In this document: positions 1 through 8,166 of the stretch, piece by piece | How positions within the stretch are numbered: position 1 is the first letter of the stretch | How the letters are laid out: each line of letters opens with the position of its first letter | Source: Haloplanus natans DSM 17983 | Lineage (GTDB): Archaea; Halobacteriota; Halobacteria; Halobacteriales; Haloferacaceae | Direction of reading: 5' to 3' | Assembly: GCF_000427685.1 (NCBI RefSeq) | Contig: NZ_KE386573.1 | Span: forward strand, 2,340,938-2,404,937 | Length of the DNA stretch: 64,000 nt | Program-made: the position numbers and the translations under genes | The notes under the pieces: generated by a model | Seen by the model: the letters and a program-made list of their open reading frames with translations, nothing else | Told to the model about the DNA's origin: nothing | Database searches by the model: none

Positions 1-1262
1 GGGGGCGAGCGCGCGCGCCGCCGTCGAAGAGCTACACGCACCGGGCGATCCTCGCCGCGGGCTACAGCGACGGCGCGGTGGTCGCCGATCCGCTCGTGAG
101 CGCGGACACGCGGGCGACGATGCGGGCGGTCGAGGCCTTCGGCGGGCGGATCGAACGGAGCGACGGCGACCTCGACGTGACGGGCTTTGCCGGCCGGCCG
201 GGCGTCCCGGACGACGTGATCGACTGTGCGAACAGCGGGACGACCACCCGGATCGTCACGGCGTGTGCGGCGCTCGCGGACGGGCTGACGGTATTGACCG
301 GCGACGACTCGCTCCGCTCGCGGCCACAGGGGGCGTTGCTCGACGCCATCGCCCAACTCGACGGGCGGGCGGAGAGCACGCGCGGCAACGGGCAGGCACC
401 GCTGGTCGTGGGCGGGGACGTGGGAGGCGGCACGGTGTCGATTCCCGGCGACGTGTCCTCGCAGTACGTCACGGCGCTGTTGATGGCGGGGGCGGTGACG
501 GCGGACGGGATCGACATCGACCTGCGGACCGAACTCAAGTCGGCGCCGTACGTCGACATCACGCTCGAAGTGCTCGACGCGTTCGGCGTCGAGGCGACGG
601 AGACGGACGCGGGCTATCGGGTGCCCGGCGGACAGCGGTACGGCCGGGACGGCCCGTATCCGGTCCCCGGCGACTTCTCGTCGATGTCGTACCTGCTCGC
701 GGCGGGCGCGGTGGCCAGCGGCGACGACGGTGTCGTCGTCGAGGGGGCGTATCCGAGCGCGCAGGGCGACAGCGCCATCGTCGACGTACTGGAGCGCATG
801 GGCGCCGATATCTCGTGGGATCGCGAGGCCGGGGAGATCACCGTTCGCCGGAGCGACCTGACGGGCGTCGAGGTGGACGTGGGCGATACGCCCGACCTCC
901 TCCCGACGGTCGCGGTCCTCGGCGCCGTCGCGGACGGGGAGACGCGGGTCATCAACTGCGAACACGTCCGGTACAAGGAGACCGACCGGGTGCGGGCGAT
1001 GGCGACGGAGTTGGAGACGCTTGGCGCCGCGGTCACGGAGGAAGCGGACGCCCTGACGATCCACGGCGGCGAGAGCGACCTCCGGGGGGCGGCGGTGGCG
1101 GGCCACGACGACCACCGGATCGTCATGTCGCTCGCGGTCGCGGGCCTCGTCGCCGGGGGGACGACCACCGTCGAGGGCGCCGATCACGTCGATGTCTCCT
1201 TCCCGGGGTTCTTCGATGTGCTTTATGACCTCGGAGCCGAAGTGGACGAACATGAACGGTAA
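1..1262 (+). CDS. aroA: 3-phosphoshikimate 1-carboxyvinyltransferase (EPSP synthase), 5' partial
   Basis: Joins phosphoenolpyruvate to shikimate 3-phosphate, the penultimate step to chorismate, in the cytoplasm. The frame is open from base 3 and already shows the N-terminal substrate-binding motif [10 protein letters not shown] at bases 18-47, so only roughly ten residues are lost off the left edge; the GTG at 78 is internal. Other family signatures follow: NSGTTTR (about base 230), KETDRVRAM near base 975, DDHRIVMS near 1108 and the C-terminal FPGFFDVL. The stop lies 11 bp inside aroC, so the two are very likely one transcript with coupled translation. Identity is secure; only the start is unseen. 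Confidence 0.96.
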   Translation, partial: GRARAPPSKSYTHRAILAAGYSDGAVVADPLVSADTRATMRAVEAFGGRIERSDGDLDVTGFAGRPGVPDDVIDCANSGTTTRIVTACAALADGLTVLTGDDSLRSRPQGALLDAIAQLDGRAESTRGNGQAPLVVGGDVGGGTVSIPGDVSSQYVTALLMAGAVTADGIDIDLRTELKSAPYVDITLEVLDAFGVEATETDAGYRVPGGQRYGRDGPYPVPGDFSSMSYLLAAGAVASGDDGVVVEGAYPSAQGDSAIVDVLERMGADISWDREAGEITVRRSDLTGVEVDVGDTPDLLPTVAVLGAVADGETRVINCEHVRYKETDRVRAMATELETLGAAVTEEADALTIHGGESDLRGAAVAGHDDHRIVMSLAVAGLVAGGTTTVEGADHVDVSFPGFFDVLYDLGAEVDEHER

Positions 1263-2460
1263 CCGATTCGGTCGTCTGTTTCAGGTGACGACCTACGGCG
1301 AGAGCCACGGCGACGCGATGGGCGTCGTCGTCTCGGGCTGTCCCGCCGGCCTCGAACTCGCCGAGGAGGACATCCAGCGCGACCTCGACCGGCGCAAGCC
1401 GGGCCAGTCGATGATCACGACCAGCCGCGGCGAACCCGACGAGGTGCGCATCCACAGCGGCCTGCAGGACGGCTACACGACCGGCACGCCGCTCGGGATG
1501 GTCATCCAGAACAAGGACGCCCGCTCTGGCAAGTACGAACCCTTCGTCACCGCACCGCGGCCCTCCCACGGCGACTTCACCTACTCCGCGAAGTTCGGCA
1601 CGCGCAACTGGGGCGGGGGCGGGCGCTCCTCGGCCCGCGAGACGGTGAACTGGGTCGCGGCCGGCGCGGTGGCGAAGAAGGTTCTGAGCGACCACGGCGT
1701 CGAACTCAAGGCCCACGTCAACCAGATCGGCGACATCGAGGCGCCCGAGGTGAGCTTCGAGGAGATGCTGGAACACAGCGAGGACAACGAGGTGCGGTGT
1801 GCCCACCCCGAGACGGCCGAGCGGATGCGCGAGCGGATCGAACAGTATCAAAAAGAGGGCGACTCCATCGGCGGTTCCGTCGAGTTCGAGGCGCGTGGCG
1901 TCCCCCGCGGCCTGGGCGCGCCGCGATTCGACTCGATGACCGCCCGCCTCGGGCAGGCGATGATGTCGGTGCCGGCGGCGACGGCGTTCGAGTTCGGCCT
2001 GGGACGCGAGGCGCGCCGCTACACGGGGTCGGAGCGCAACGAGGACTGGGAGTTCGACGAGAGCGAGGCACAGAGTGCCTCGAAAGACGCGAGCGGCGAC
2101 GAGCCGCGAGCGCGAGGCGACCCGGTGCCCGTCGGCAACGACCACGGCGGCATTCAGGGCGGCATCACGACCGGCCAGCCGATCCGTGGTGAAGTGACGA
2201 TTCACGCCCCCACCTCCATTCCCAAAACGCAGACGACGGTCGACTGGGAGACGGGCGAAAAGAAGGAGATTCAGGTCGTCGGCCGCCACGATCCGGTGCT
2301 CCCGCCGCGGGGGGTGCCCGTCGTGGAGTCGATGCTCGCGCTGACGCTCGTCGACTTCATGCTCCTCGGTGGCCGCATCAACCCCGACCGGATGGACGAC
2401 CGGCCGGGCGCGTACGAAACCGACTACCATCCGCGCAGTCCGGACAACGTCGACTCGTAG
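1252..2460 (+). CDS. aroC: Chorismate synthase
   Basis: Converts EPSP to chorismate with reduced FMN, the last common step of aromatic amino-acid synthesis. The start is ATG 1252 (402 residues, beginning [10 protein letters not shown]), because the canonical TTYGESHG motif follows at once; upstream codons in this frame belong to aro[15 protein letters not shown] (around residue 125) and [10 protein letters not shown] are visible. Between the conserved DWEF and [10 protein letters not shown] stretches sits an extra hydrophilic segment of about 18 residues (roughly residues 270-288) coded by inverted-repeat-rich DNA, discussed in the findings. It forms an overlapping pair with aroA. Confidence 0.97.
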   Translation: MNGNRFGRLFQVTTYGESHGDAMGVVVSGCPAGLELAEEDIQRDLDRRKPGQSMITTSRGEPDEVRIHSGLQDGYTTGTPLGMVIQNKDARSGKYEPFVTAPRPSHGDFTYSAKFGTRNWGGGGRSSARETVNWVAAGAVAKKVLSDHGVELKAHVNQIGDIEAPEVSFEEMLEHSEDNEVRCAHPETAERMRERIEQYQKEGDSIGGSVEFEARGVPRGLGAPRFDSMTARLGQAMMSVPAATAFEFGLGREARRYTGSERNEDWEFDESEAQSASKDASGDEPRARGDPVPVGNDHGGIQGGITTGQPIRGEVTIHAPTSIPKTQTTVDWETGEKKEIQVVGRHDPVLPPRGVPVVESMLALTLVDFMLLGGRINPDRMDDRPGAYETDYHPRSPDNVDS

Positions 2461-2492
2461 GAGGGTTTCACTGCTGATAACCCGGGGCAAGG

Positions 2493-2500
2493 GTATATCA
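2493..2500 (+). promoter_or_regulatory. TATA box (BoxA) of the DICT-domain gene
   Basis: GTATATCA is centred about 29 bases ahead of ATG 2526, the usual archaeal TATA-to-start spacing, implying a transcript with a leader of only a few bases. Inferred from sequence and spacing only. Confidence 0.5.
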
Positions 2501-2525
2501 CACAGTAGTACTCCCCTCGAATCAG

Positions 2526-3293
2526 ATGGCCGTCGACGCCAATCCGTCCGGAATCAGGGACTTCTTCGACGAGGTGAGCCGCGACGACATCTCGCTCGTA
2601 ACGATCAACCGGACCCATCCGAAGCCAGTCCAGGAGTTGCTCGCCGATGTGTTCAGCACGCAGACCGTCGATCTGGTGGAGCGGTCGTTACCGGACGACG
2701 TCGACGACGACATCGTCGCGCTACGCAGGGACGGCGAGGTCAGCGCCGTCTCCTCGTTGCGGGAACTGATGCAGTCGTTCCTGCTCGTGAACGCCGATCG
2801 GTTCAAGACGGGGACCAAGGGGTTCGACGACGGTGTGCCCGACGTGCTCAGGGGGATGGACGAGACGCTCTTCGACCTGCGTGGCTATCCGGCGTCGAAC
2901 AAGGAGAAACTCCTTCTCATCCTGATTTCACGGCATATCGAGCGGCTGGCGTACGAAGCGGGGACGGGAACGCTCCGCTCGACGTTCCAGCAGCTCTCGC
3001 GGCTCGAAGACGAACTCGGCACGAAGACGGTGTACGAACGGCTCGCGGGGCGGACCGTCGACGTCCACGTCTACGGGGTTCCGGACGGGATGCCGGAGCA
3101 ACTCGACGCGACGGTCCACGCCGGAACGACCGACGAGTACCGAAACTCGTGGTGTGTCGTCTTCCGACCGCCGGAGGGGGCGGGGGCGGCGCTGATCGCC
3201 CATCAGCAGGAGACGAACCGCTGGAAGGGGTTCTGGACCTACGACCGCGACACCGTCGAACGGGCCGACCGTTATTTCGCGGACTCGTTTTGA
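2526..3293 (+). CDS. DICT sensory domain-containing protein
   Basis: A 255-residue soluble protein of the haloarchaeal DICT-domain type. DICT is a predicted sensory/ligand domain often attached to kinases or GGDEF proteins; here it stands alone. The N-terminus has the family-like run DISLVTINRTHPKPVQELL (residues 18-36). The middle is helical, and the C-terminus (DEYRNSWCVVFRPPEG, then a conserved WKGFWTYD) resembles the DICT core. No membrane segment, kinase or DNA-binding motif is visible. It has its own TATA box and is separated from korA by a palindromic repeat that begins at its stop codon, so it is probably a single-gene transcript. The domain call is from memory of the family; its ligand and partner are unknown. 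Confidence 0.75.
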   Translation: MAVDANPSGIRDFFDEVSRDDISLVTINRTHPKPVQELLADVFSTQTVDLVERSLPDDVDDDIVALRRDGEVSAVSSLRELMQSFLLVNADRFKTGTKGFDDGVPDVLRGMDETLFDLRGYPASNKEKLLLILISRHIERLAYEAGTGTLRSTFQQLSRLEDELGTKTVYERLAGRTVDVHVYGVPDGMPEQLDATVHAGTTDEYRNSWCVVFRPPEGAGAALIAHQQETNRWKGFWTYDRDTVERADRYFADSF

Positions 3294-3370
3294 TACTGTC
3301 GGCTGTAAGTCAATCATGACATTCGCCACCCCGGGTGGCGAATGTCTTGAAACAGTTACAGCCGATGGTA
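3294..3370 (+). repeat. Dispersed palindromic element, copy P1
   Basis: A 77-bp imperfect palindrome that begins right after the stop of the DICT gene. The outer arms are TCGGCTGTAA and TTACAGCCGA; the inner stem is GACATTCGCCACC with GGTGGCGAATGTC. Left and right shoulders differ in the way typical of the family (GTAAGTCAATCATG on the left, the CAGTTAC type on the right). Unlike other copies it lacks the GACGG-type loop. Confidence 0.8.
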
Positions 3371-3513
3371 TGAGCACGGCCGGACACGAACGGCGCCAAA
3401 CCTCCGAAATCGGGAGTCTTACATCATTTTTGCTTGGTAACGTATAGCAAAGGCTTTAGTCGAACCGTGGACAACCGTCTCGGTAGTGGCCCCCCGAGGG
3501 CCGTGATATAAAT

Positions 3514-5400
3514 ATGACTGACCACGAGCTCATGTGGCGAATTGCTGGTGGCTCCGGCGACGGTATCGCGTCGACCAGCCAGAACTTCGCCAAGGCCCTG
3601 ATGCGCGCGGGCCTCCACGTCTTTACGCATCGACATTATCCGTCGCGGATTCGCGGCGGCCACACCTACACCGAGGTACGGGCGGATTCGGAGCCGGTAC
3701 GGTCCCGCGGCGACGGGTTCAACTGCCTGCTCGCGCTCGGTGACTCCTTCGCCCGGAACCCGAAAGAAGGCGCCTACTACGGCGACGAGGAGGTCAAGCC
3801 GCTGGCGGAGAACCTCGACGAACTGAACGACGGAGGTGTCATCGTCTACGACACCGGCCTGCTCGACGCCGAGGACATCCCGAACTTCGAGGAGCGGATC
3901 GAGGAGAACGACTGGCACGTCTACCCGATCAACCTCCGCGAGATCGCCCGCGACCACGGGCGCGAAGTGATGCGAAACACCGCGGGCGTCGGGGCGACGG
4001 CCGCACTTCTCGGGATCGACCTCCAGTATTTCGAAGACCTGATGGCCGAGTCGATGCCCGAGGAGATCCTCGAGCCCAACAAGGAGATCCTTCACTACAC
4101 CCACGACATGGTGCAAGAGGAGTTCGAGTTCACCCACGACCTCCGCGTGCCAGAGGGAAGCCACGACGAGGAGCAGGTGCTCCTGTCGGGCAGCGACACC
4201 ATCGCCTACGGCGCCATCGACGAAGGCTGTCGGTTCATCGCCGGCTACCCCATGACGCCGTGGACCGAGGTGTTCACCATCATGTCCCAGGCGCTGCCCG
4301 AGGTGGGCGGCATCTCCGAACAGGTCGAGGACGAAATCGCGGCCGCGGCACTGGCACTCGGCGCCTCCCACGCCGGCGTCAAGGCGATGTCCGGCTCCTC
4401 GGGCGGCGGGTTCGCGCTCATGTCCGAACCGCTCGGGCTGGCGGAGATGTCGGAGACACCCGTCGTGCTCGTCGAGGCGATGCGCGCCGGCCCGTCGACG
4501 GGCCTGCCGACCAAGCCCGAACAGGCCGACCTCGAACACGTCCTCTATACGAGTCAGGGTGACTCGAACCGCGTCGTGCTGGCGCCGGGGACGGTCGCCG
4601 AAGCGTACGAACAGTCGCGGCTCGCCTTCCAGCTCGCCTACGGCTACAACATCCCGGCCATCCTGCTGTACGATCAGAAGATCGGCGGCGAACTGATGAA
4701 CGTGCCCGCGAGCCACTTCGACCGCGAACCCAACCCAGACCTCGGCGCCGTCACGACCGAAGCCGAGCTGCAGGACGCCCCCCACGGCCCCGGCGGGAAG
4801 TTCCACCGCTACCGCTACGACGCCGAGGACGGCGTCAGCCCGCGGTCGATCCCCGGGCAGAAGGACGGCCACTTCCTCGTGACCGGCAACGAACACAACC
4901 CGGCCGGCCACATCGACGAGGACCCGACCAACCGCGTCACGCAGGTCGAGCGGCGGGCGTCGAAACTCGACGCCATCCGCGAGTTCCTCGACGACCAGGG
5001 CACCCAGACCCACATGGGCCCCGACGAGGCCGACTACGGCCTCATCACCTTCGGGAGCCAGCAGGGCACCGTCGCGGAGGCGGTCGACCGTCTCAACGAT
5101 GCCGGTCACTCGGTGAAGGGAATCGGCGTCAGCGACATGATGCCGTACCCGGTCGAGGAGATGACCGAATTCTTGGAGAGCGTCGACGAGGCGCTGGTGG
5201 TGGAGATGAACTCGTCGGGCCAGTTCCGCGGCCTCACGCAGAAGGAACTCGGCCGCTTCGGCGGAAAGCTGTCCAGCCTCCTGAAGTACAACGGCGAACC
5301 GTTCGAACCCGCCGAAATCGTCGCGGGCTTCGAAGCCAGTATCGAGGGCCAGGACGTGCCCGAACAGCAGACGACCTACGTCCCAGCGGCAGGTGACTAA
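3514..5400 (+). CDS. korA: 2-oxoacid:ferredoxin oxidoreductase, alpha (gamma-alpha fused) subunit
   Basis: Together with KorB it oxidatively decarboxylates a 2-oxoacid (probably 2-oxoglutarate) to the CoA thioester while reducing ferredoxin; haloarchaea use such enzymes instead of NAD-linked dehydrogenase complexes. The protein has 628 residues. The N-terminal gamma-like domain (residues 1 to about 190) carries GGSGDGIAST and HYPSRIRGGHTYTEVR; the alpha domain (pyrimidine-binding fold) follows, with GYPMTPWTE and KAMSGSSGGGFALM, then a C-terminal domain II. The start ATG 3514 fits the conserved N-terminus. It precedes korB by one base. The kor versus por assignment rests on overall similarity and is less certain than the enzyme class. 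Confidence 0.92.
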   Translation: MTDHELMWRIAGGSGDGIASTSQNFAKALMRAGLHVFTHRHYPSRIRGGHTYTEVRADSEPVRSRGDGFNCLLALGDSFARNPKEGAYYGDEEVKPLAENLDELNDGGVIVYDTGLLDAEDIPNFEERIEENDWHVYPINLREIARDHGREVMRNTAGVGATAALLGIDLQYFEDLMAESMPEEILEPNKEILHYTHDMVQEEFEFTHDLRVPEGSHDEEQVLLSGSDTIAYGAIDEGCRFIAGYPMTPWTEVFTIMSQALPEVGGISEQVEDEIAAAALALGASHAGVKAMSGSSGGGFALMSEPLGLAEMSETPVVLVEAMRAGPSTGLPTKPEQADLEHVLYTSQGDSNRVVLAPGTVAEAYEQSRLAFQLAYGYNIPAILLYDQKIGGELMNVPASHFDREPNPDLGAVTTEAELQDAPHGPGGKFHRYRYDAEDGVSPRSIPGQKDGHFLVTGNEHNPAGHIDEDPTNRVTQVERRASKLDAIREFLDDQGTQTHMGPDEADYGLITFGSQQGTVAEAVDRLNDAGHSVKGIGVSDMMPYPVEEMTEFLESVDEALVVEMNSSGQFRGLTQKELGRFGGKLSSLLKYNGEPFEPAEIVAGFEASIEGQDVPEQQTTYVPAAGD

Positions 5401-5401
5401 C

Positions 5402-6340
5402 ATGAGTGCATTCTCAGCCATCGGCGAGGAGCGAGAGATCGACCGCGAAGAGTTCACGCCCACCCTGGAGCCACAGGCGACGTGGTGTCCGGGGTGTGGG
5501 GACTTCGGCGTTTTGAAGGCGCTGAAACAGGCGATGCCCGAGATTGGCCGCAACCCAGACGAGGTGCTGCTGGTCACCGGTATCGGCTGTTCCGGCAAGC
5601 TGAACAGCTACTTCGAGTGTTACGGCTACCACTCGATCCACGGCCGGTCACTGCCCATCGCCCGCGCGGCCAAACTCGCGAACCCCGAACTCGAGGTCAT
5701 CGCGGCCGGCGGCGACGGCGACGGCTACGGCATCGGCGGGAACCACTTCATGCACACCGCCCGCGAGAACCACGACATGACCTACATCGTCTTCGACAAC
5801 GAAATCTTCGGCCTGACGAAGGGTCAGACATCGCCCACGTCGCCGAAAGGTCACAAGTCGAAGACCCAGCCCCACGGGAGCGCCAAGGACCCGATCCGGC
5901 CGCTCTCGCTGGCGCTCACCTCCGGCGCCTCCTACGTCGCCCGGACGGCGGCGGTCAACCCCAACCAGGCCAAGGAGATTCTCGTCGAGGCGATGCAACA
6001 CGACGGCTTCGCCCACGTCGACTTCCTGACCCAGTGTCCGACCTGGAACAAGGACGCCCGGCAGTACGTCCCCTACACGGACATCAACGACTCCGACGAC
6101 TACGACTTCGACCCGACGAACAAGACGGAGGCCCAGGCGATGGCGAGCGAGGCCGAACAGTCGCTCTACGAGGGTGAAGTCCTGACGGGGCGGTTCTACG
6201 TCGACGCCGACCGCCCGTCCTACCAGGAGGAGAAACAGGCCATCGGCGAGATGCCCGAGGAACCGCTCGCGGAGCGGTACTTCGACGACGACTACGAGTG
6301 GGAACGGACCCACGACATGCTGCTCGACCGACACAAGTAG
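5402..6340 (+). CDS. korB: 2-oxoacid:ferredoxin oxidoreductase, beta subunit (thiamine diphosphate-binding)
   Basis: Beta subunit of the KorAB complex; binds thiamine diphosphate and an iron-sulfur cluster. The protein has 312 residues from ATG 5402, two bases past the korA stop; the ATG at 5393 lies inside korA and is unlikely. Visible are WCPGCGDFG (Cys29, Cys32), GIGCSGK (third Cys), and the thiamine-diphosphate motif beginning GDGDGYGIGG and ending some 25 residues later at the Asn of VFDN. KGQTSPTSPKGHKSKT is the loop that contacts CoA or substrate in relatives. One operon with korA. Confidence 0.94.
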   Translation: MSAFSAIGEEREIDREEFTPTLEPQATWCPGCGDFGVLKALKQAMPEIGRNPDEVLLVTGIGCSGKLNSYFECYGYHSIHGRSLPIARAAKLANPELEVIAAGGDGDGYGIGGNHFMHTARENHDMTYIVFDNEIFGLTKGQTSPTSPKGHKSKTQPHGSAKDPIRPLSLALTSGASYVARTAAVNPNQAKEILVEAMQHDGFAHVDFLTQCPTWNKDARQYVPYTDINDSDDYDFDPTNKTEAQAMASEAEQSLYEGEVLTGRFYVDADRPSYQEEKQAIGEMPEEPLAERYFDDDYEWERTHDMLLDRHK

Positions 6341-6367
6341 CCGCCACGGCCGACTTTCCGCTTCGCA

Positions 6368-6377
6368 ACATATTTTT
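6368..6377 (+). promoter_or_regulatory. TATA box of the Lrp-family gene
   Basis: ACATATTTTT is centred about 28 bases before ATG 6401, so the message should be leaderless or nearly so. A GGAG sequence also sits just upstream of the start. Confidence 0.45.
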
Positions 6378-6400
6378 TCCGTGGACCGAAACGAGGAGAT

Positions 6401-6829
6401 ATGGGTACGCTCGATACGGAACGTCGGATTCTCTCCGTCCTCGAGGAGGACGCACAGGCGTCCTACGGGGAGATTGCCGACCGAGCCGGGGTTTCGAAGC
6501 CGACGGTCCGGAAGTACATTCAGCAGATGGAAGACGAAGGCGTCATCGTCGGCTACTCCGCGGAGGTGGACCCGAAGAAACTCTCCGGGCAGTCCATCGC
6601 CATCGTCGGCATCGAAGTCGAGAGCGAGCGCTACGTCGAGGTCACCCGCGCGCTGAAGGGGATGGGGGCGGTCGAAACCCTCTACACCTCCTCGGGCGAC
6701 CACATGCTGATGGCGGAGGTGCGGGCACCCGACGGCGACGCCCTCGGCGACGTGATCAACGACGACATCCTCGACATCGACGGCGTAACCGCCACCCACC
6801 CTTCCTTCCTGCAGGAACGGCTGAAGTAG
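6401..6829 (+). CDS. Lrp/AsnC family transcriptional regulator
   Basis: A 142-residue feast/famine-type regulator. The N-terminal winged helix-turn-helix covers about residues 5-50 (ERRILSVLEEDAQASYGEIA, then the recognition helix VSKPTVRKYIQQM). The C-terminal RAM/AsnC ligand-binding domain covers about residues 65-140, with the glycine-rich LYTSSGDHMLM segment expected at the effector pocket. The length is normal for the family. It has its own TATA box. Its position directly after korAB suggests, but does not show, that it senses an amino acid or 2-oxoacid linked to that enzyme. Confidence 0.92.
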   Translation: MGTLDTERRILSVLEEDAQASYGEIADRAGVSKPTVRKYIQQMEDEGVIVGYSAEVDPKKLSGQSIAIVGIEVESERYVEVTRALKGMGAVETLYTSSGDHMLMAEVRAPDGDALGDVINDDILDIDGVTATHPSFLQERLK

Positions 6830-6871
6830 TCGGAACGGAATCTTGAGGACCGTCGGCGATCACACTCCCCT

Positions 6872-8116
6872 ATGGCCGGCGAGGGCGGTACGCTCCCCGG
6901 GGCGGACGACGACGGCGCCGACCGCATCGTCTGTCACGTCGACATGGACTGTTTCTACGCCTCCTGTGAGCGGTTGCGAGAGCCCGAACTGCGGGGCGAC
7001 CCCGTCGTCGTCGGGATGGGCTACGAGTCGGGCGAGCCCCACGGCGCCGTCGCCACTGCGAGCTACGAGGCCCGGGCGCGCGGCGTCGAGAGCGCCCAGC
7101 CCATCTCGCAGGCGCTGGAGTCGCTGCCGCGGAAAGCACGGGGCCGCGAGGACCCCGACCTCGACCCCGCCGAGGCGGGCTACTACCGCCCGGTCGACCT
7201 CGACTACTACCGCGAGATAGCGGGGGAGATCAAGGCGATCATCCACGAGTGTGCGGACCGCGTGCGCGAGGTGAGTGTCGACGAGGCGTATCTCGACGTG
7301 ACCGAGCGGACGGCGTGGACGGTGGTGAACGGCCGACCGCTCGCGGAGGGGTACGCTCGATACATCAAAGAACGGATCGCCCGCGAGGTGGGCGTGCCAG
7401 CGAGCATCGGCGTCGCGCCCACGATGAGCGCCGCGAAGGTGGCGAGCGATCACGACAAACCGGACGGCCTCGTCGTCGTCGAACCCGGCGAGGTGCGTGC
7501 CTTCTTCGACCCCCTCCCGGTCGAGGCGGTCCACGGCGTCGGCCCGGTGACCGCGCGGACGCTGGGCGAGATGGGCATCGAGACGGCGGGCGACCTCGCG
7601 GCCGCGAATCCGACGACGATCCGCGAGCGGTTCGGCGAACGGGGCCGGACGCTCTACGACCGGGCGCGCGGGGACGACGACCGGGAGGTGACGCCGACGG
7701 GCCGGCCAAAGAGCCTGTCGCGGGAGTCGGCGTTCACCGAGGCGACGGCCGACGCCGGGAGACAGCGCGAGACGGTCGCGGGGCTGGCGGCGGACGTGGC
7801 CGAGCGTGCCGAGGGGAAGGGGGCGCTCTACCGCACCATCGGTATCAAGATCGTAACGCCGCCGTACGACGTGAACACGCGCGAGCGGTCACTCCCCGGC
7901 CCCGTCGCGGACGCCGACCTGGTCGGGGAGGTTGCGCTCGACCTCCTCGCGGAGTTCGCGGGCGAGGAGATTCGAAAGATCGGCGTCCGGGTGTCGAACC
8001 TGCAGTTCGACGCCGCGGAGCAGGCGCGACTGGACGGGTGGGGCGATGGGGGTGGCGGGTCGGCAGCCGACTCGGGGGCGAACGGCCAGTCGTCGCTGGC
8101 GGATTTCGACCCGTAG
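6872..8116 (+). CDS. dinB: DNA polymerase IV (Y-family)
   Basis: Translesion polymerase of the DinB/Dpo4 type, 414 residues. The metal-binding motifs are intact: HVDMDCFYAS (Asp24, Asp26) and SVDEAYLDV (Asp137, Glu138). PASIGVAPTMSAAKVASDHDKPDG, split across the palm and fingers, is typical, and VHGVGPVTARTLGEMGI is the thumb helix-hairpin-helix. The C-terminal little-finger domain is followed by a disordered Gly/Ser linker and QSSLADF (residues 406-412), a PCNA-interacting (PIP) box at the extreme end, so recruitment by the sliding clamp is expected. The acidic N-terminal extension of about 17 residues is common in haloarchaea. Nearest neighbour downstream is a HerA-type ATPase. Confidence 0.96.
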   Translation: MAGEGGTLPGADDDGADRIVCHVDMDCFYASCERLREPELRGDPVVVGMGYESGEPHGAVATASYEARARGVESAQPISQALESLPRKARGREDPDLDPAEAGYYRPVDLDYYREIAGEIKAIIHECADRVREVSVDEAYLDVTERTAWTVVNGRPLAEGYARYIKERIAREVGVPASIGVAPTMSAAKVASDHDKPDGLVVVEPGEVRAFFDPLPVEAVHGVGPVTARTLGEMGIETAGDLAAANPTTIRERFGERGRTLYDRARGDDDREVTPTGRPKSLSRESAFTEATADAGRQRETVAGLAADVAERAEGKGALYRTIGIKIVTPPYDVNTRERSLPGPVADADLVGEVALDLLAEFAGEEIRKIGVRVSNLQFDAAEQARLDGWGDGGGGSAADSGANGQSSLADFDP

Positions 8117-8166
8117 GACGCCCGTCTGACGCGGAACTATGGGGGACGGGACACTCTCACAGATCG

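Noticed and set aside
3424-5598. Long open frame on the minus strand opposite korA-korB
   Set aside because: It mirrors strong coding on the plus strand with clear korA/korB motifs; the minus-strand product is Val/Arg-rich and lacks haloarchaeal acidity and any domain.
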